A stretch of DNA of 64,000 bases, taken from positions 3,534,001 through 3,598,000 of the forward strand of contig CP042428.1 of the NCBI GenBank assembly GCA_024207135.1. The letters are read 5' to 3'. Positions 46,218 to 54,786 of the stretch are shown here, one piece after another. The notes beneath the pieces are model-generated. The model saw nothing but the letters and a program-made list of their open reading frames with translations. It ran no database searches and was not told the origin of the DNA. The DNA is from Arthrobacter sp. C2. Lineage in GTDB: Bacteria; Actinomycetota; Actinomycetes; Actinomycetales; Micrococcaceae. Position 1 is the stretch's first letter; each line of letters starts with the position of its first letter. A program made the translations under genes and the position numbers.

Positions 46218-48532
46218 GCGCTCAACTCCGGATGCAGGGTTTTCAGGGACCAGGTCTTGTGCAATCGTACCGCCACGGTGCTGGCCACCAGGCCCAGCAC
46301 GGTGTAGCCAACCAGGCCCGCAACGATCGGTCCGAGCACCGACAGGTCCGCCCCGTACATCAGGTGCCGCAGGCCCGTGACCACGTGCCCCATGGGCAGC
46401 CAGCGGTGCGCCACGTGCAGCGCCTCGGGGGTGGTTTCCCAGGGGAAGGTGCCGCCGGAGGAGACCAGCTGCAGCACCATGAGCACCAGCACCACCATCT
46501 TTCCCGGGGTCCCGGCCAGCGCGCAGATGCCCTGAATGATCGCGGTGAACGCCATGGAGGCCAGCAGGAACAGCCCCCAGGTCATCCACGGATGGGCGGT
46601 GTCCAGGCCCAGCCCGTAGAGCACCACGGCGTAGAGGATGGTGCCCTGGAGCATCGAGATGCCCAGGAACGGCAACCAGCCGCCGACGGCGATCTTCCAG
46701 TTCGCGGCGTTGGAGGCCAGCGCGCGCTTGGTGATGGGGCGCATGATCTGCACCAGGATGAACGCGCCGATCCAGATGGCCAGGGTCATGAAGAACGGGG
46801 CCAGGCCCTCGCCGTACACCCCGGCCTTGGCCTGGTCGGTGCGGGCAATGTCCACCGGATCCCCGATGACCGAGGAGACCTGTTCCCGGGCCGCGGCATC
46901 CGGGTTGGGCACCTCGGAAGTGCCGTCGGCCAGCTTGGTGGACAGCTCCCCGGAGCCGTCACGCAATTCGGTGGCGCCGTCGCCCAGCTCGCCCACGCCG
47001 TCGCGCAGTTCGCCGACCCCGGAAACCAACGAGGAAGTGCCCGCGTGCAGGGTGTCGGCGCCCTTGGCCAGCGAGCCGGCGCCGGAGTCGAGCTTCCTGG
47101 CCCCGGCCAGTGCGTCGTGCTGCCCGTCGGCCAAGGTGCCCGCCCCGGTGGCCAGGGTGTGGGCGCCGCTGTTGAGCTTGGACGCGCCGGCAGCGGCATC
47201 GGAGATGCCCGTCTTCAGGGCGGGCATGGCCCCGGCCAGTTGGTGGGTTCCGTTGGCGAGAGTCCTCAGACCGCCGGAGAGTTCCTTGGCGCCCGCGGCG
47301 ACCTGGGCCGATCCGTCGGCGAGCGCGGAGATCTGCGATTTGGCGGTGGTCAGCTGCTTCTTGGTGTCGGCGACCTGCTTGGCCACGCCACTGGAAGCGG
47401 CGGCGTCCTTGACGTCGCTGCGGAGCTTCTGTGCCTGGTCCTGGGTGAGGACCCCGTCCTTGACCAAGGTGTCCAGCCGGGCATCCAACGTGTTGGTGGC
47501 CGAGTCAATGCGGGTCTCGGCATCCTTCTCCAAGGCCGTGAGGGTGTCGGCCGCCTGGGTGACCTTGTCATCCAGGGCCTTGTTGCCCGCGGCGACCTGG
47601 GCGGCACCGGAGGAAAGCTGCTGGGAGGCGTTGGCGGCTTTTTGCGCCCCGCCATCGAGCTGCGCGGTCTTGGCCGGAAGGGAGGAGGTCTTGGATTTCA
47701 GTTCGCCCATCCCCGTGCCCAGCTCGGAGGTGCCCTGGGCGAGGGCGTCGGCTCCGTCGGCGAGCTGGTCGGCGCCGGAGACCAGTTTCCCTTGCCCGGC
47801 CACCAATGAGCCGGTGCCGCCGTGCAAGGTGTCGGCTCCGTCCGCAAGATCCGCGGTGCCGGTGTCGAGCTTGGTGGCCCCGTCATGCAGGCTTCCCACC
47901 CCGTTGGCCAGGGTGGTGACCCCGTCGGAGAGCTTGACGGTTCCGGTGTGCAGTTCGCCGGCGCCGTCGGCGGCCTTGGACATGGAAGTGTGGATGTCGG
48001 AGAAGCCGGTCAGCAGGGCGTCGGCGGTCTGGGTGCCGACCTCCTTGGCCACGGTGTTGTGCACCTGTCCGGCGAGCTTGTCGGCGAAGGTGCCGACCAT
48101 GTAGTTGTTGGCGTCGTTGGTGGTGATCTTCAAGATGCCCTGCTTGGCCTTTTCGAAGTCGCCCGGGGAGGCAAGGTTCGCGGAGAAGTCCTTCGGGATG
48201 GTCATGGAGAATGCATAGTCGCCGGAGGCGACCCCGGCGTTGGCCTCGGCCTCGGAGGTGACCACGCTCCAACCGAAGGTCCCGTCCCCAAGCAGTTCGG
48301 TGGTGACGTCGTCGCCGACCTTCAGTTCCTTGCCGTCCTTGGTGGAGCCCGCATCGAGGTTCACGATGGCCGCCTTGACGTTGTTCAGGTGCGCGTATGG
48401 GTCCCAGTTGGCATAGAGGTACAAGGCGCCGTAGAGCAGCGGGACCAGGCACATGGCGATGATCGCGATCCGCGGCAGGGCCCCGGAGGTCATGCGCTTG
48501 AGTTCGGACAGGGCGAGGCGCAACGTGGTCAT
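46214..48532 (-). CDS. YhgE/Pip-family membrane protein
   Basis: This 772-residue protein has one N-terminal membrane helix (about 20-42), a periplasmic part of some 500 residues, and five C-terminal helices (about 570-760). The periplasmic part is rich in LxxGaxxLxxG-type heptads (SLHDGATKLDTGTADLADGA and many relatives), the hallmark of YhgE/Pip and EsaA-like proteins. It probably forms a long helical rod. Relatives are linked to phage reception, type VII secretion and export. GAAGGA precedes ATG 48532. Start and stop both overlap neighbours by 4 nt. Confidence 0.88.
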   Translation of the reverse strand: MTTLRLALSELKRMTSGALPRIAIIAMCLVPLLYGALYLYANWDPYAHLNNVKAAIVNLDAGSTKDGKELKVGDDVTTELLGDGTFGWSVVTSEAEANAGVASGDYAFSMTIPKDFSANLASPGDFEKAKQGILKITTNDANNYMVGTFADKLAGQVHNTVAKEVGTQTADALLTGFSDIHTSMSKAADGAGELHTGTVKLSDGVTTLANGVGSLHDGATKLDTGTADLADGADTLHGGTGSLVAGQGKLVSGADQLADGADALAQGTSELGTGMGELKSKTSSLPAKTAQLDGGAQKAANASQQLSSGAAQVAAGNKALDDKVTQAADTLTALEKDAETRIDSATNTLDARLDTLVKDGVLTQDQAQKLRSDVKDAAASSGVAKQVADTKKQLTTAKSQISALADGSAQVAAGAKELSGGLRTLANGTHQLAGAMPALKTGISDAAAGASKLNSGAHTLATGAGTLADGQHDALAGARKLDSGAGSLAKGADTLHAGTSSLVSGVGELRDGVGELGDGATELRDGSGELSTKLADGTSEVPNPDAAAREQVSSVIGDPVDIARTDQAKAGVYGEGLAPFFMTLAIWIGAFILVQIMRPITKRALASNAANWKIAVGGWLPFLGISMLQGTILYAVVLYGLGLDTAHPWMTWGLFLLASMAFTAIIQGICALAGTPGKMVVLVLMVLQLVSSGGTFPWETTPEALHVAHRWLPMGHVVTGLRHLMYGADLSVLGPIVAGLVGYTVLGLVASTVAVRLHKTWSLKTLHPELSA

Positions 48533-49404
48533 GAATTTTCCTTCGGTGCTCTCAGGGAGACGGTGGGTTGGTCCGGGGCGGGGCCGGTTGCGGGCTCGTC
48601 CGCGTGCGCGATTTCGGGTTCCTGCGGTGAAGGTGAATCCTCGGGGACCGGGGTTTCCCCGGTGGGGGAGAATGCCGGGGCCCATGCGTTCTCCGCGGCC
48701 TCGACGGGCGCAGCGGCCGTTTCGGAGCGCGGCCCGGCTTCGGTGGGGTGCGCCGGTGGCCGTTCCCGGCCCACGGCCAGCTTCTCTTGGACCTGGCCCG
48801 CGTGTGTCCTGGAGCCTTCCCAGCTTTCGGGGATGCGTTGGACCACCGCGACGACCGCCGGCGCGCGGCGGGAGGTGGCCACGGATTGAAGGTAGCCGGT
48901 CCAGTCGTCCCCGGGGATGCCGTGGCGGTCGGGGGAGTCGAAGACCAGCAGTTCGATGGAGCGGTCCTCGAGGGCCAGATGGGTGAGCAGCGTGAGGCGC
49001 TCGAGCGGGTCGATGGCGTCGAGCCATTGGTTGGCCAGCGATTCCATGCCGTGCTTGTTCATCCAGGCGTCGATGCCGCTGCGCCGCCAAATCGGTCCGG
49101 GCTGCAGTGCCAGGTCCTCGGCCACGAGGTCACGGACCTTCAGGTGCGCCTCGGGTTCATTGATTTCCGGGGAGTCGACCAGTGCGCTGATGCGCCGCAC
49201 CGAGCGCAGGGCGGTGGTCCCGGACCAGCTCACGGTGCCCTCGCCGGGTCGCATGCGCGCGCTGAGGCCCAGGGCCAGCGCGGTGCGGGTGGGCTGGGGT
49301 TCGGCCGCCACCAGCAGGAGTTCGCCGCGCGCAACGGCAAGGCTTGTGGGTTTCAGCAGGGGCAGGTGGCGTCCGGCAATGGCCAGGTTATCGGCAATGA
49401 GCAC
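48529..49404 (-). CDS. Degenerate ABC ATPase-like protein, first gene of the YhgE operon
   Basis: This 291-residue protein resembles an ABC ATPase in its first 200 residues but lacks the motifs. The Walker A position (33-43) reads AAEPQPTRTAL without the GK-S/T core. The Walker B region is LLVFDSPD (153-160), with serine in place of the catalytic glutamate, and no LSGGQ is found. The last 90 residues are Pro/Ala/Glu-rich and probably disordered. The stop overlaps the YhgE start by 4 nt, so the two are produced together. It may be a structural or regulatory subunit rather than an ATPase. Confidence 0.7.
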   Translation of the reverse strand: MLIADNLAIAGRHLPLLKPTSLAVARGELLLVAAEPQPTRTALALGLSARMRPGEGTVSWSGTTALRSVRRISALVDSPEINEPEAHLKVRDLVAEDLALQPGPIWRRSGIDAWMNKHGMESLANQWLDAIDPLERLTLLTHLALEDRSIELLVFDSPDRHGIPGDDWTGYLQSVATSRRAPAVVAVVQRIPESWEGSRTHAGQVQEKLAVGRERPPAHPTEAGPRSETAAAPVEAAENAWAPAFSPTGETPVPEDSPSPQEPEIAHADEPATGPAPDQPTVSLRAPKENS

Positions 49405-49422
49405 GTCTAAAGCGTAAACCGA

Positions 49423-49436
49423 ACTGACCGGTCAGT
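49423..49436 (-). promoter_or_regulatory. TetR operator of the YhgE operon
   Basis: ACTGACCGGTCAGT is a perfect 14-bp palindrome, starting 19 bp upstream of the first gene of the YhgE operon (ATG 49404). Sites of this shape are bound by many TetR proteins. The operon encodes a TetR protein, so autoregulation is likely. Confidence 0.75.
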
Positions 49437-49561
49437 ACAAATAGTGGGGATGTCGGATTCCCCACCTCGGGGTGTGGCGCACAACGGGCCCAACGACACG
49501 ATCGGGCAACATTTCATCGCTGACCACCACATGGGCGGGGCGGCGGGGGAGGATTGGGGGT

Positions 49562-50587
49562 ATGGACAAGCGGTTTTGGGTTGGCGGCTATTCGCCCGAC
49601 GGCGGCGGAACTAGCCTTGGCATCCGGGCCATCGGGATCCGCAACGGCGTGCTGAACGACCTGGGCCTGGCCCACGCCGCCGATTCGCCGTCGTGGCTGG
49701 CAACCCACCCGACGCTGCCGGTGCTTTATGCGGCGCTCGAACACCGCGGAGAGGTCGCCGCCTACCGCATCCTCGGCGACGACCGGCTCGAACCCCTGGG
49801 CAGGCCCGTGCCGGCCGGGGAGCTGGTGTGCCATCTGGCCGTCGCGGCCGCATCCGGCACACTGGTTGCCAGCTGCTACGGGGACGGGAAGGTGCTCGCC
49901 TACCCGATCAACCCCGACGGGTCCCTGGCGGGACCGGCGACCGCACCGGCCTCGAGCGACCCCTTTGCCGTGCCGGGGCACCAAAGGCGCGCCTCTCGCT
50001 CGCACCAAAGCACGGTGCTGCGTTCGGGCCGGGTCATCACCACCGACCTGGGCCATGATTCGGTGCGGATCTGGGACCTGGTCGCAGGGGAGCTGCAGTT
50101 GCGCCAGCAGGTTGCATTGCGCAAGGGGGACGGCCCGCGGCACCTGGTAGAGCATCCCTCGGGACTCATCTATGTGGTGACCGAACACAGCGCCGAGGTC
50201 ATCGCGCTGGGCGCCGATGCCGCCGGGCACTACGGGGAAGTCTCCCGGAGCACGCTGGGTGAATCGATCCGGGCCGGTGAGCATTTCCCGGCGGAGATCT
50301 CATTGGACCTGCCCACCAACCGGCTCTACGTCGGGGTCCGGGGTGCCCGGGTGATCGCGGTGCTGGGACTGAACGCCGGGCGTCCGGTCTTCCTGGGCAG
50401 TGCACCGTGCGCGGGGGAGTGGCCCCGGCACCACGTGCACGTCGGCAACTCCTTGCTGGTGGCCAACCAGCTTTCGAACACCATCGAGGCCATCGGGCTG
50501 GACTCCGCGGACGGGCTGCCCAACCGGCGTCTCAGCTCCCTGGCGCTGGAAAGCCCCACCTGCATTGCAGCGCAAGTGGACGTGTAG
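49562..50587 (+). CDS. Lactonase family (6-phosphogluconolactonase/Pgl-like beta-propeller) protein
   Basis: This 341-residue protein has the beta-propeller arrangement of the YbhE/lactonase family: WVGGYSPDGGGTSLG, then SWLATHPTLPVLYAALEH, CHLAVAAASGTLVASCYGDG, GPRHLVEHPSGLIYVVTEHSAEV and EISLDLPTNRLYVGVRG. Family members hydrolyse 6-phosphogluconolactone or related lactones, or are inactive binders. It precedes an alpha/beta hydrolase gene by 12 bp, so they are probably one operon. Substrate unknown. Confidence 0.78.
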   Translation: MDKRFWVGGYSPDGGGTSLGIRAIGIRNGVLNDLGLAHAADSPSWLATHPTLPVLYAALEHRGEVAAYRILGDDRLEPLGRPVPAGELVCHLAVAAASGTLVASCYGDGKVLAYPINPDGSLAGPATAPASSDPFAVPGHQRRASRSHQSTVLRSGRVITTDLGHDSVRIWDLVAGELQLRQQVALRKGDGPRHLVEHPSGLIYVVTEHSAEVIALGADAAGHYGEVSRSTLGESIRAGEHFPAEISLDLPTNRLYVGVRGARVIAVLGLNAGRPVFLGSAPCAGEWPRHHVHVGNSLLVANQLSNTIEAIGLDSADGLPNRRLSSLALESPTCIAAQVDV

Positions 50588-50599
50588 CGTGGCTGCCTG

Positions 50600-51325
50600 A
50601 TGCGCCCGGGAAACCCGTGGTGGCGTTTGCTTGACTATTCCCATGCCGCGCAGGTCCAAGCCCGTTCGGTGTTTCGGCGGAGCGCGCCGAGGGATTTCGC
50701 CGCGGGGGATCCGGGGCTCCCGGCCGTCGTGCTGCTGCCCGGCGTGTACGAAACATGGCTGTTCCTCGAACCCGCGGCCGAGGGCCTTCGGCGGGCCGGG
50801 TACCGCGTCTTCACCGTTCCTGCTCTGGGATTCAACCACCGCTCCGTGCCCGAGTCCGCCGCACGGGTGCGCCGGCGCCTGGTGGAACTGGGCCAAACGC
50901 ACGGCGTGGAGCAATGCCTGCTGCTGGCACACAGCAAGGGCGGGCTGATCGGCAAGCACGCGATGCTCGATGCCCTGCTGCCGCCGGAATCGGCACTCCG
51001 ACCGGAGGGACCCGAGATCCGGGGGATGGTGGCCATCAATACCCCGTTTGCCGGATCCGTTTACGCCAGGTACCTCTTCCCGCGGGCCCTGCGGCAGTTC
51101 TCGCCCGGCGATGCTGTCCTGCTCTCCCTGCAGGCCCAGGTGGAGGCGAATGGGCGGATCACCTCCATTTTCCCTGAATTCGACCCGCATATCCCCGGCG
51201 GCAGCGCCTTGGCCGGCGGCACGAATGTGCGGCTGCCGGTGTCCGGGCATTTCCGGACGTTGAAGGATCCGCTGGTGCTGGCCGCCGTGAGCGACGCGGT
51301 CGCGACACTGGCCGCCGGCCGCTGA
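50600..51325 (+). CDS. Alpha/beta hydrolase
   Basis: This 241-residue alpha/beta hydrolase fold protein has the oxyanion turn VVLLPGVYETW near residue 42-52. The nucleophile elbow is LLLAHSKGGLIG, with the Ser in HSKGG. A lipase-like layout with VAINTPFAGSVYARY follows, similar to triacylglycerol-lipase/PGAP1-like proteins. A C-terminal His (PVSGHFRTLKDP) completes the triad. It starts 12 bp after the lactonase-like gene. Confidence 0.78.
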   Translation: MRPGNPWWRLLDYSHAAQVQARSVFRRSAPRDFAAGDPGLPAVVLLPGVYETWLFLEPAAEGLRRAGYRVFTVPALGFNHRSVPESAARVRRRLVELGQTHGVEQCLLLAHSKGGLIGKHAMLDALLPPESALRPEGPEIRGMVAINTPFAGSVYARYLFPRALRQFSPGDAVLLSLQAQVEANGRITSIFPEFDPHIPGGSALAGGTNVRLPVSGHFRTLKDPLVLAAVSDAVATLAAGR

Positions 51326-51422
51326 ACGGGCCGGGCCGTACTCTGGTGCGCGGGGCCCCGGGGTGCCCATAATGGGCTGTCAGGCTTTCCGCTGCCGGTG
51401 AGGGAAAAGAGATGGGTGTCCG

Positions 51423-52601
51423 GTGTCTTCCACGGAATCCGACCCGCACCGAGCAGTAATTCCGGGAAGGGATGCCGGGGAGCATCGCCCCGCCGACTGG
51501 TACGAGTTGTTCTTCGACTTGGTCTTTGTGGTGGTCATTGCCGTTTCGGCGGAGGTGCTCGAACATGGGCCCACGCCGGGCACGGTGGCCGGTTTCGTGC
51601 TGTTGTTCTTTCCGCTCTGGTGGGCCTGGGTCAACTTGATGGTCACCAACAACCTCTATGGCCGGCGTTATGCCCCCATCGGGATGCTGGTGGTGGCCGC
51701 CATGCCGGGTCCGGCGGCGATGGCCGTCGCGGTCGCGGGAGGAATCTCCGGCAATGCCTGGCTTTACGCCCTCGGTGCCGTCTGGATCCGGCTGGTGCTG
51801 CTGCTGATGTGGATGACGGCCACGGTCCGCGGGGCGATCCGGGTGCCGCTATGGCGGACCCTGGGGTACAACGTGGGTACCGCCGCGCTGTGGTTGGGGT
51901 CGATCGCCGTGCCCGCTCCCTACCGCTATTGGATGTGGGCCCTCGCCGTGCTCGCCGAGATGCTGCTGCTGGTGCTGCGTGCCGGGTTCGCCTACGAGGT
52001 GTATGAGCAGGTCTCCATTCCCCACTTGCTCGAGAGGATCGGTCTTTTTGTTGTCATCGTGATCGGCGAGGCGGTGTATCTGGGTGTCACCGGGCTGATC
52101 GAGCATCCGAGCGGGGGTGGAGCCGCGGCGGCATTCTCCGGATTCGTGGCCTGCGCGTTTCTGGCCCGGGCGTTCTTCCACTGGGGCGTGCCGACGGCGG
52201 CCGCGGGACTGGGGGACGCCCGCCTGGCGCAATCCTATGGGGTCATGCGCGATGTCGTGATGTATTTGCCCTTCCTCGTGGTCACTGCCCTGTCATTTGT
52301 CTCGGCGGCCGTCGGCATTGCCGTGGAGCATGCGCAGGATCCGCTGGACCTGGAATCCAGGGCCCTGCTCGCGATGGGTGTTGGCGGCTACTACCTGTCC
52401 AACGCGTTGATTGCCCTGCGACTCGGGCGCCCGTGGCGGCGGGTGTTGCTGGTGCTGGGATTGGGAATTGCCTTGCCACTCGTGGCCTGCCTGCTCAGCT
52501 GGGCCCTGCCCGCCTGGTGCACCTTGGCCCTGGTTGCGCTGGCCCTGGGGGCCATCGACGGGGCGAACGCGTTGCTTTCCCGGCGCTGGTACGGGCGTTG
52601 A
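51423..52601 (+). CDS. Low-temperature-requirement A (LtrA) family membrane protein
   Basis: This 392-residue protein has about ten hydrophobic helices. The N-terminus DWYELFFDLVFVVVIAVSAEVLEHGPTP matches the LtrA family. Further support is RIGLFVVIVIGEAVYLG, with the conserved acidic helix. LtrA is known from Listeria low-temperature growth; its molecular role is not settled. The start is GTG 51423, since ATG 51412 is out of frame. The terminator at 52619-52644 ends it. Confidence 0.85.
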   Translation: MSSTESDPHRAVIPGRDAGEHRPADWYELFFDLVFVVVIAVSAEVLEHGPTPGTVAGFVLLFFPLWWAWVNLMVTNNLYGRRYAPIGMLVVAAMPGPAAMAVAVAGGISGNAWLYALGAVWIRLVLLLMWMTATVRGAIRVPLWRTLGYNVGTAALWLGSIAVPAPYRYWMWALAVLAEMLLLVLRAGFAYEVYEQVSIPHLLERIGLFVVIVIGEAVYLGVTGLIEHPSGGGAAAAFSGFVACAFLARAFFHWGVPTAAAGLGDARLAQSYGVMRDVVMYLPFLVVTALSFVSAAVGIAVEHAQDPLDLESRALLAMGVGGYYLSNALIALRLGRPWRRVLLVLGLGIALPLVACLLSWALPAWCTLALVALALGAIDGANALLSRRWYGR

Positions 52602-52618
52602 TTCCGGCGTGAATGCAG

Positions 52619-52644
52619 AAAAGCCGCGATTTCTCGCGGCTTTT
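52619..52644. terminator. Terminator between LtrA and tRNA-Arg copy 1
   Basis: AAAAGCCGCGA (52619-52629), loop TTTC, and TCGCGGCTTTT (52634-52644) form a stem of 11 bp including A/T ends. It works in both directions and ends the tRNA on the minus strand. Confidence 0.85.
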
Positions 52645-52649
52645 CGTCT

Positions 52650-52726
<77 letters not shown>

Positions 52727-53190
52727 ATATGCAGTTGTCGGACCAGTCTTGCGACTTGACCTCGAACAACTATACATAGCTTTCGCTGGATGGTCGATCC
52801 GCGAGGTCGAATCGTGCGCGATCTCACGCTTTGCGCGCCGACCGCGCGGCAACGAGATCGGTCCCGGGGCCCGCAATCCCGGCCCATCGGGACATGCCGT
52901 CCTGTGTCTACCAACCGAGTCGGGGGCGGGTGCCGGACGGCTCGGAGCCGGCCGGTGCGTATCCGAGGGGGCCCGGCCCGCCGGAGCGGTGGATCGGGTG
53001 TGGACGGATCGAGGTGTCCGACCATGGGCCGCATGGGGGGAATCTGCAGTGCCGGGGTCGGGCTCTAGGTTGCCGTTTCGGACGGCCATCACTGGATCGC
53101 CGGCAGGGAAAGCCGCGTGATGGCCGGCGGCGATACCGGTGGCGCCGCAATTCATGGCCGGGCCGAAGCCGGATGCGTTGCACCCGGGGC
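52727..53190. other. Non-coding stretch between tRNA-Arg copy 1 and the beta-glucoside promoter
   Basis: No gene is seen. On the minus strand a TATAGT at a conserved distance from the tRNA is shared by both tRNA-Arg copies and may be the -10 box of the tRNA promoter. A spaced inverted repeat, GGCCATCAC (53084-53092) and GTGATGGCC (53117-53125), lies ahead of the operon promoter; its role is unclear. Confidence 0.4.
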
Positions 53191-53191
53191 G

Positions 53192-53250
53192 TTGACATTT
53201 GTACCGGGCCGTGGAATCTTGTATCTAGAAAGTTCGTGAGAGCGCTCACA
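53192..53250 (+). promoter_or_regulatory. Promoter and LacI operator 1 of the beta-glucoside operon
   Basis: A -35 box TTGACA (53192-53197) is followed 17 bp later by a weak -10 AATCTT (53215-53220). TGAGAGCGCTCACA (53237-53250) is a 14-bp LacI-type operator with one mismatch, close to the expected start site. Binding there would block transcription. Confidence 0.65.
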
Positions 53251-53258
53251 TTCAGGCT

Positions 53259-53272
53259 TGAGAGCGCTCTCA
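53259..53272 (+). promoter_or_regulatory. LacI operator 2
   Basis: TGAGAGCGCTCTCA is a perfect 14-bp palindrome, 22 bp downstream (site to site) of operator 1, about two helical turns. Confidence 0.8.
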
Positions 53273-53322
53273 GGTTCGACGAATCCCCGGCCAGGTTTGC
53301 GAAGGGTGCTCGTCGGCGCAAA

Positions 53323-53338
53323 TTGAGAGCGCTCTCAA
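53323..53338 (+). promoter_or_regulatory. LacI operator 3
   Basis: TTGAGAGCGCTCTCAA is a perfect 16-bp palindrome, the best of the three sites, 56 bp before the binding-protein start. Repeated sites of this form are bound by LacI-family repressors such as the one encoded at 58324. Confidence 0.82.
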
Positions 53339-53393
53339 CAAAGTTCCACCACCATGTATTCGCAGCACCACCAACGCACTCAAAGGAGTGAAC

Positions 53394-54719
53394 GTGAAGT
53401 TCTCACGCCACACTAGAACCGCCGCGGCCGTCGCCGGGGCAGCAGCTTTCGCGCTTTTGGCCGCAGGTTGCTCAACAGGCGCCTCCTCGGCGGAGCCCGC
53501 CTCGTCGGACAACCCGGTGACCCTGACCGTCACCACCTTCGGCACCATGGGTCTTGGCGACCTCTACAAGCAGTACGAATCCGACCACCCGGGCATCACC
53601 ATCGAGGCCACCAACATCGACACCGGCGGAAACGCCCTGACCGATTGGAAGACCAAGCAGGCGGCGGGCTCGGGACTCGCTGACGTGCAGGCCGTCGAGG
53701 AAGGCTGGCTGGGGCAGGTCATGGCGGTCTCCGACGCCTTCACTGACCTGGGCCAGTATGGCGCCGCCGACATCAAGGACCGCTGGGTGTCCTGGAAGAT
53801 GGACCAGGCCACCGATCCGGAAGGCCGGGTCATCGGCTACGGCACCGACATCGGACCGGTGGGACTTTGCTACAACAAGGACCTGTTCAAGGAGGCCGGC
53901 CTGCCGACCGACCGGGCCGAGGTCGCCTCGCTGCTTGGCGGGGACAACTCCACCTGGGCCGACTACTTCGAGACCGGCAAGAAGTACAAGGAAGCCACCG
54001 GCAACGCCTGGTACGACCAGTCGGGCTTCGTCTGGAATTCCATGGTCAACCAGCTGCCCGAGGGCTACTACCAGGCCGACGGAACGCTGGACATCGATGG
54101 CAACGCGGCCTTGGCCGAACGCTGGGGCGAACTCGCCGGCGGGGCCGCGGCCGGATTGTCTGCGGGCCAGACCCAATGGGACTGGGGCAAGGGCAAGGCA
54201 TTTGTCGACGGTTCCTTTGCCACCTTCGTCTGCCCGGGCTGGATGCTCGGGGTCGTCCAGGGGCAGGTCGAGGCCGCCGGCGGAAACGCGGACTCCGGCT
54301 GGGACTTCGCCGACGTGTTCCCGGGCGGCGCCACCAACTGGGGCGGAACCTTCCTGACGGTGCCCACCCAGTCCAAGCACCCGGCCGAGGCCGCCGAACT
54401 CGCAGCGTGGCTCACCGACGCCAAGGCCCAGGTGGCCGCCTTCCAGGCCGCCGGAACCTTCCCGAGCGTGACGGCAGCCCAAGGCGATCCCGGTGTCAGC
54501 GGCAGCAACGCCTTGAGCAAGTTCTTCAACGACGCCCCGGTCGGGGAGATCCTGGCCTCGCGTGCCGAGGGAGTCAAGGCCCAGTACAAGGGCCCGAACG
54601 ACTCGGTCATCCAGGAGCAGGTCTTCGGCCCGGCGACCATCGCACTGGACAAGGGAACCGACGGGACCACCGCGTGGAACGACGCACTGGCCACGCTGAA
54701 GAACCTCGACCTGAAATAG
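53394..54719 (+). CDS. Sugar ABC transporter substrate-binding lipoprotein
   Basis: This 441-residue binding protein (family 1, sugar) has a lipoprotein signal peptide ending FALLAAGC, with lipidated Cys26. SASSAEPASSDNPVTLTVTTFG-type linker residues follow. Domain features are LADVQAVEEGWLGQVMAV and IGPVGLCYNKDLFKEAGLP, typical of oligosaccharide binders. AAAGGAG precedes GTG 53394 by 5 nt. Three LacI operators lie ahead. With the permeases and GH1 enzyme behind it, the likely cargo is a beta-glucoside such as cellobiose. Confidence 0.92.
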   Translation: MKFSRHTRTAAAVAGAAAFALLAAGCSTGASSAEPASSDNPVTLTVTTFGTMGLGDLYKQYESDHPGITIEATNIDTGGNALTDWKTKQAAGSGLADVQAVEEGWLGQVMAVSDAFTDLGQYGAADIKDRWVSWKMDQATDPEGRVIGYGTDIGPVGLCYNKDLFKEAGLPTDRAEVASLLGGDNSTWADYFETGKKYKEATGNAWYDQSGFVWNSMVNQLPEGYYQADGTLDIDGNAALAERWGELAGGAAAGLSAGQTQWDWGKGKAFVDGSFATFVCPGWMLGVVQGQVEAAGGNADSGWDFADVFPGGATNWGGTFLTVPTQSKHPAEAAELAAWLTDAKAQVAAFQAAGTFPSVTAAQGDPGVSGSNALSKFFNDAPVGEILASRAEGVKAQYKGPNDSVIQEQVFGPATIALDKGTDGTTAWNDALATLKNLDLK

Positions 54720-54735
54720 GCCACCGAACGGTTCG

Positions 54736-54764
54736 GGGCTCGGCATGGGCACCATGCCGAGCCC
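54736..54764 (+). terminator. Intercistronic hairpin after the binding-protein gene
   Basis: GGGCTCGGCATGG (54736-54748), loop GCA, and CCATGCCGAGCCC (54752-54764) form a perfect 13-bp stem without a T tract. Such hairpins often stabilise the upstream message so that the binding protein exceeds the permeases. Confidence 0.55.
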
Positions 54765-54786
54765 GGACCCCTGGGAGAAGAAACCA

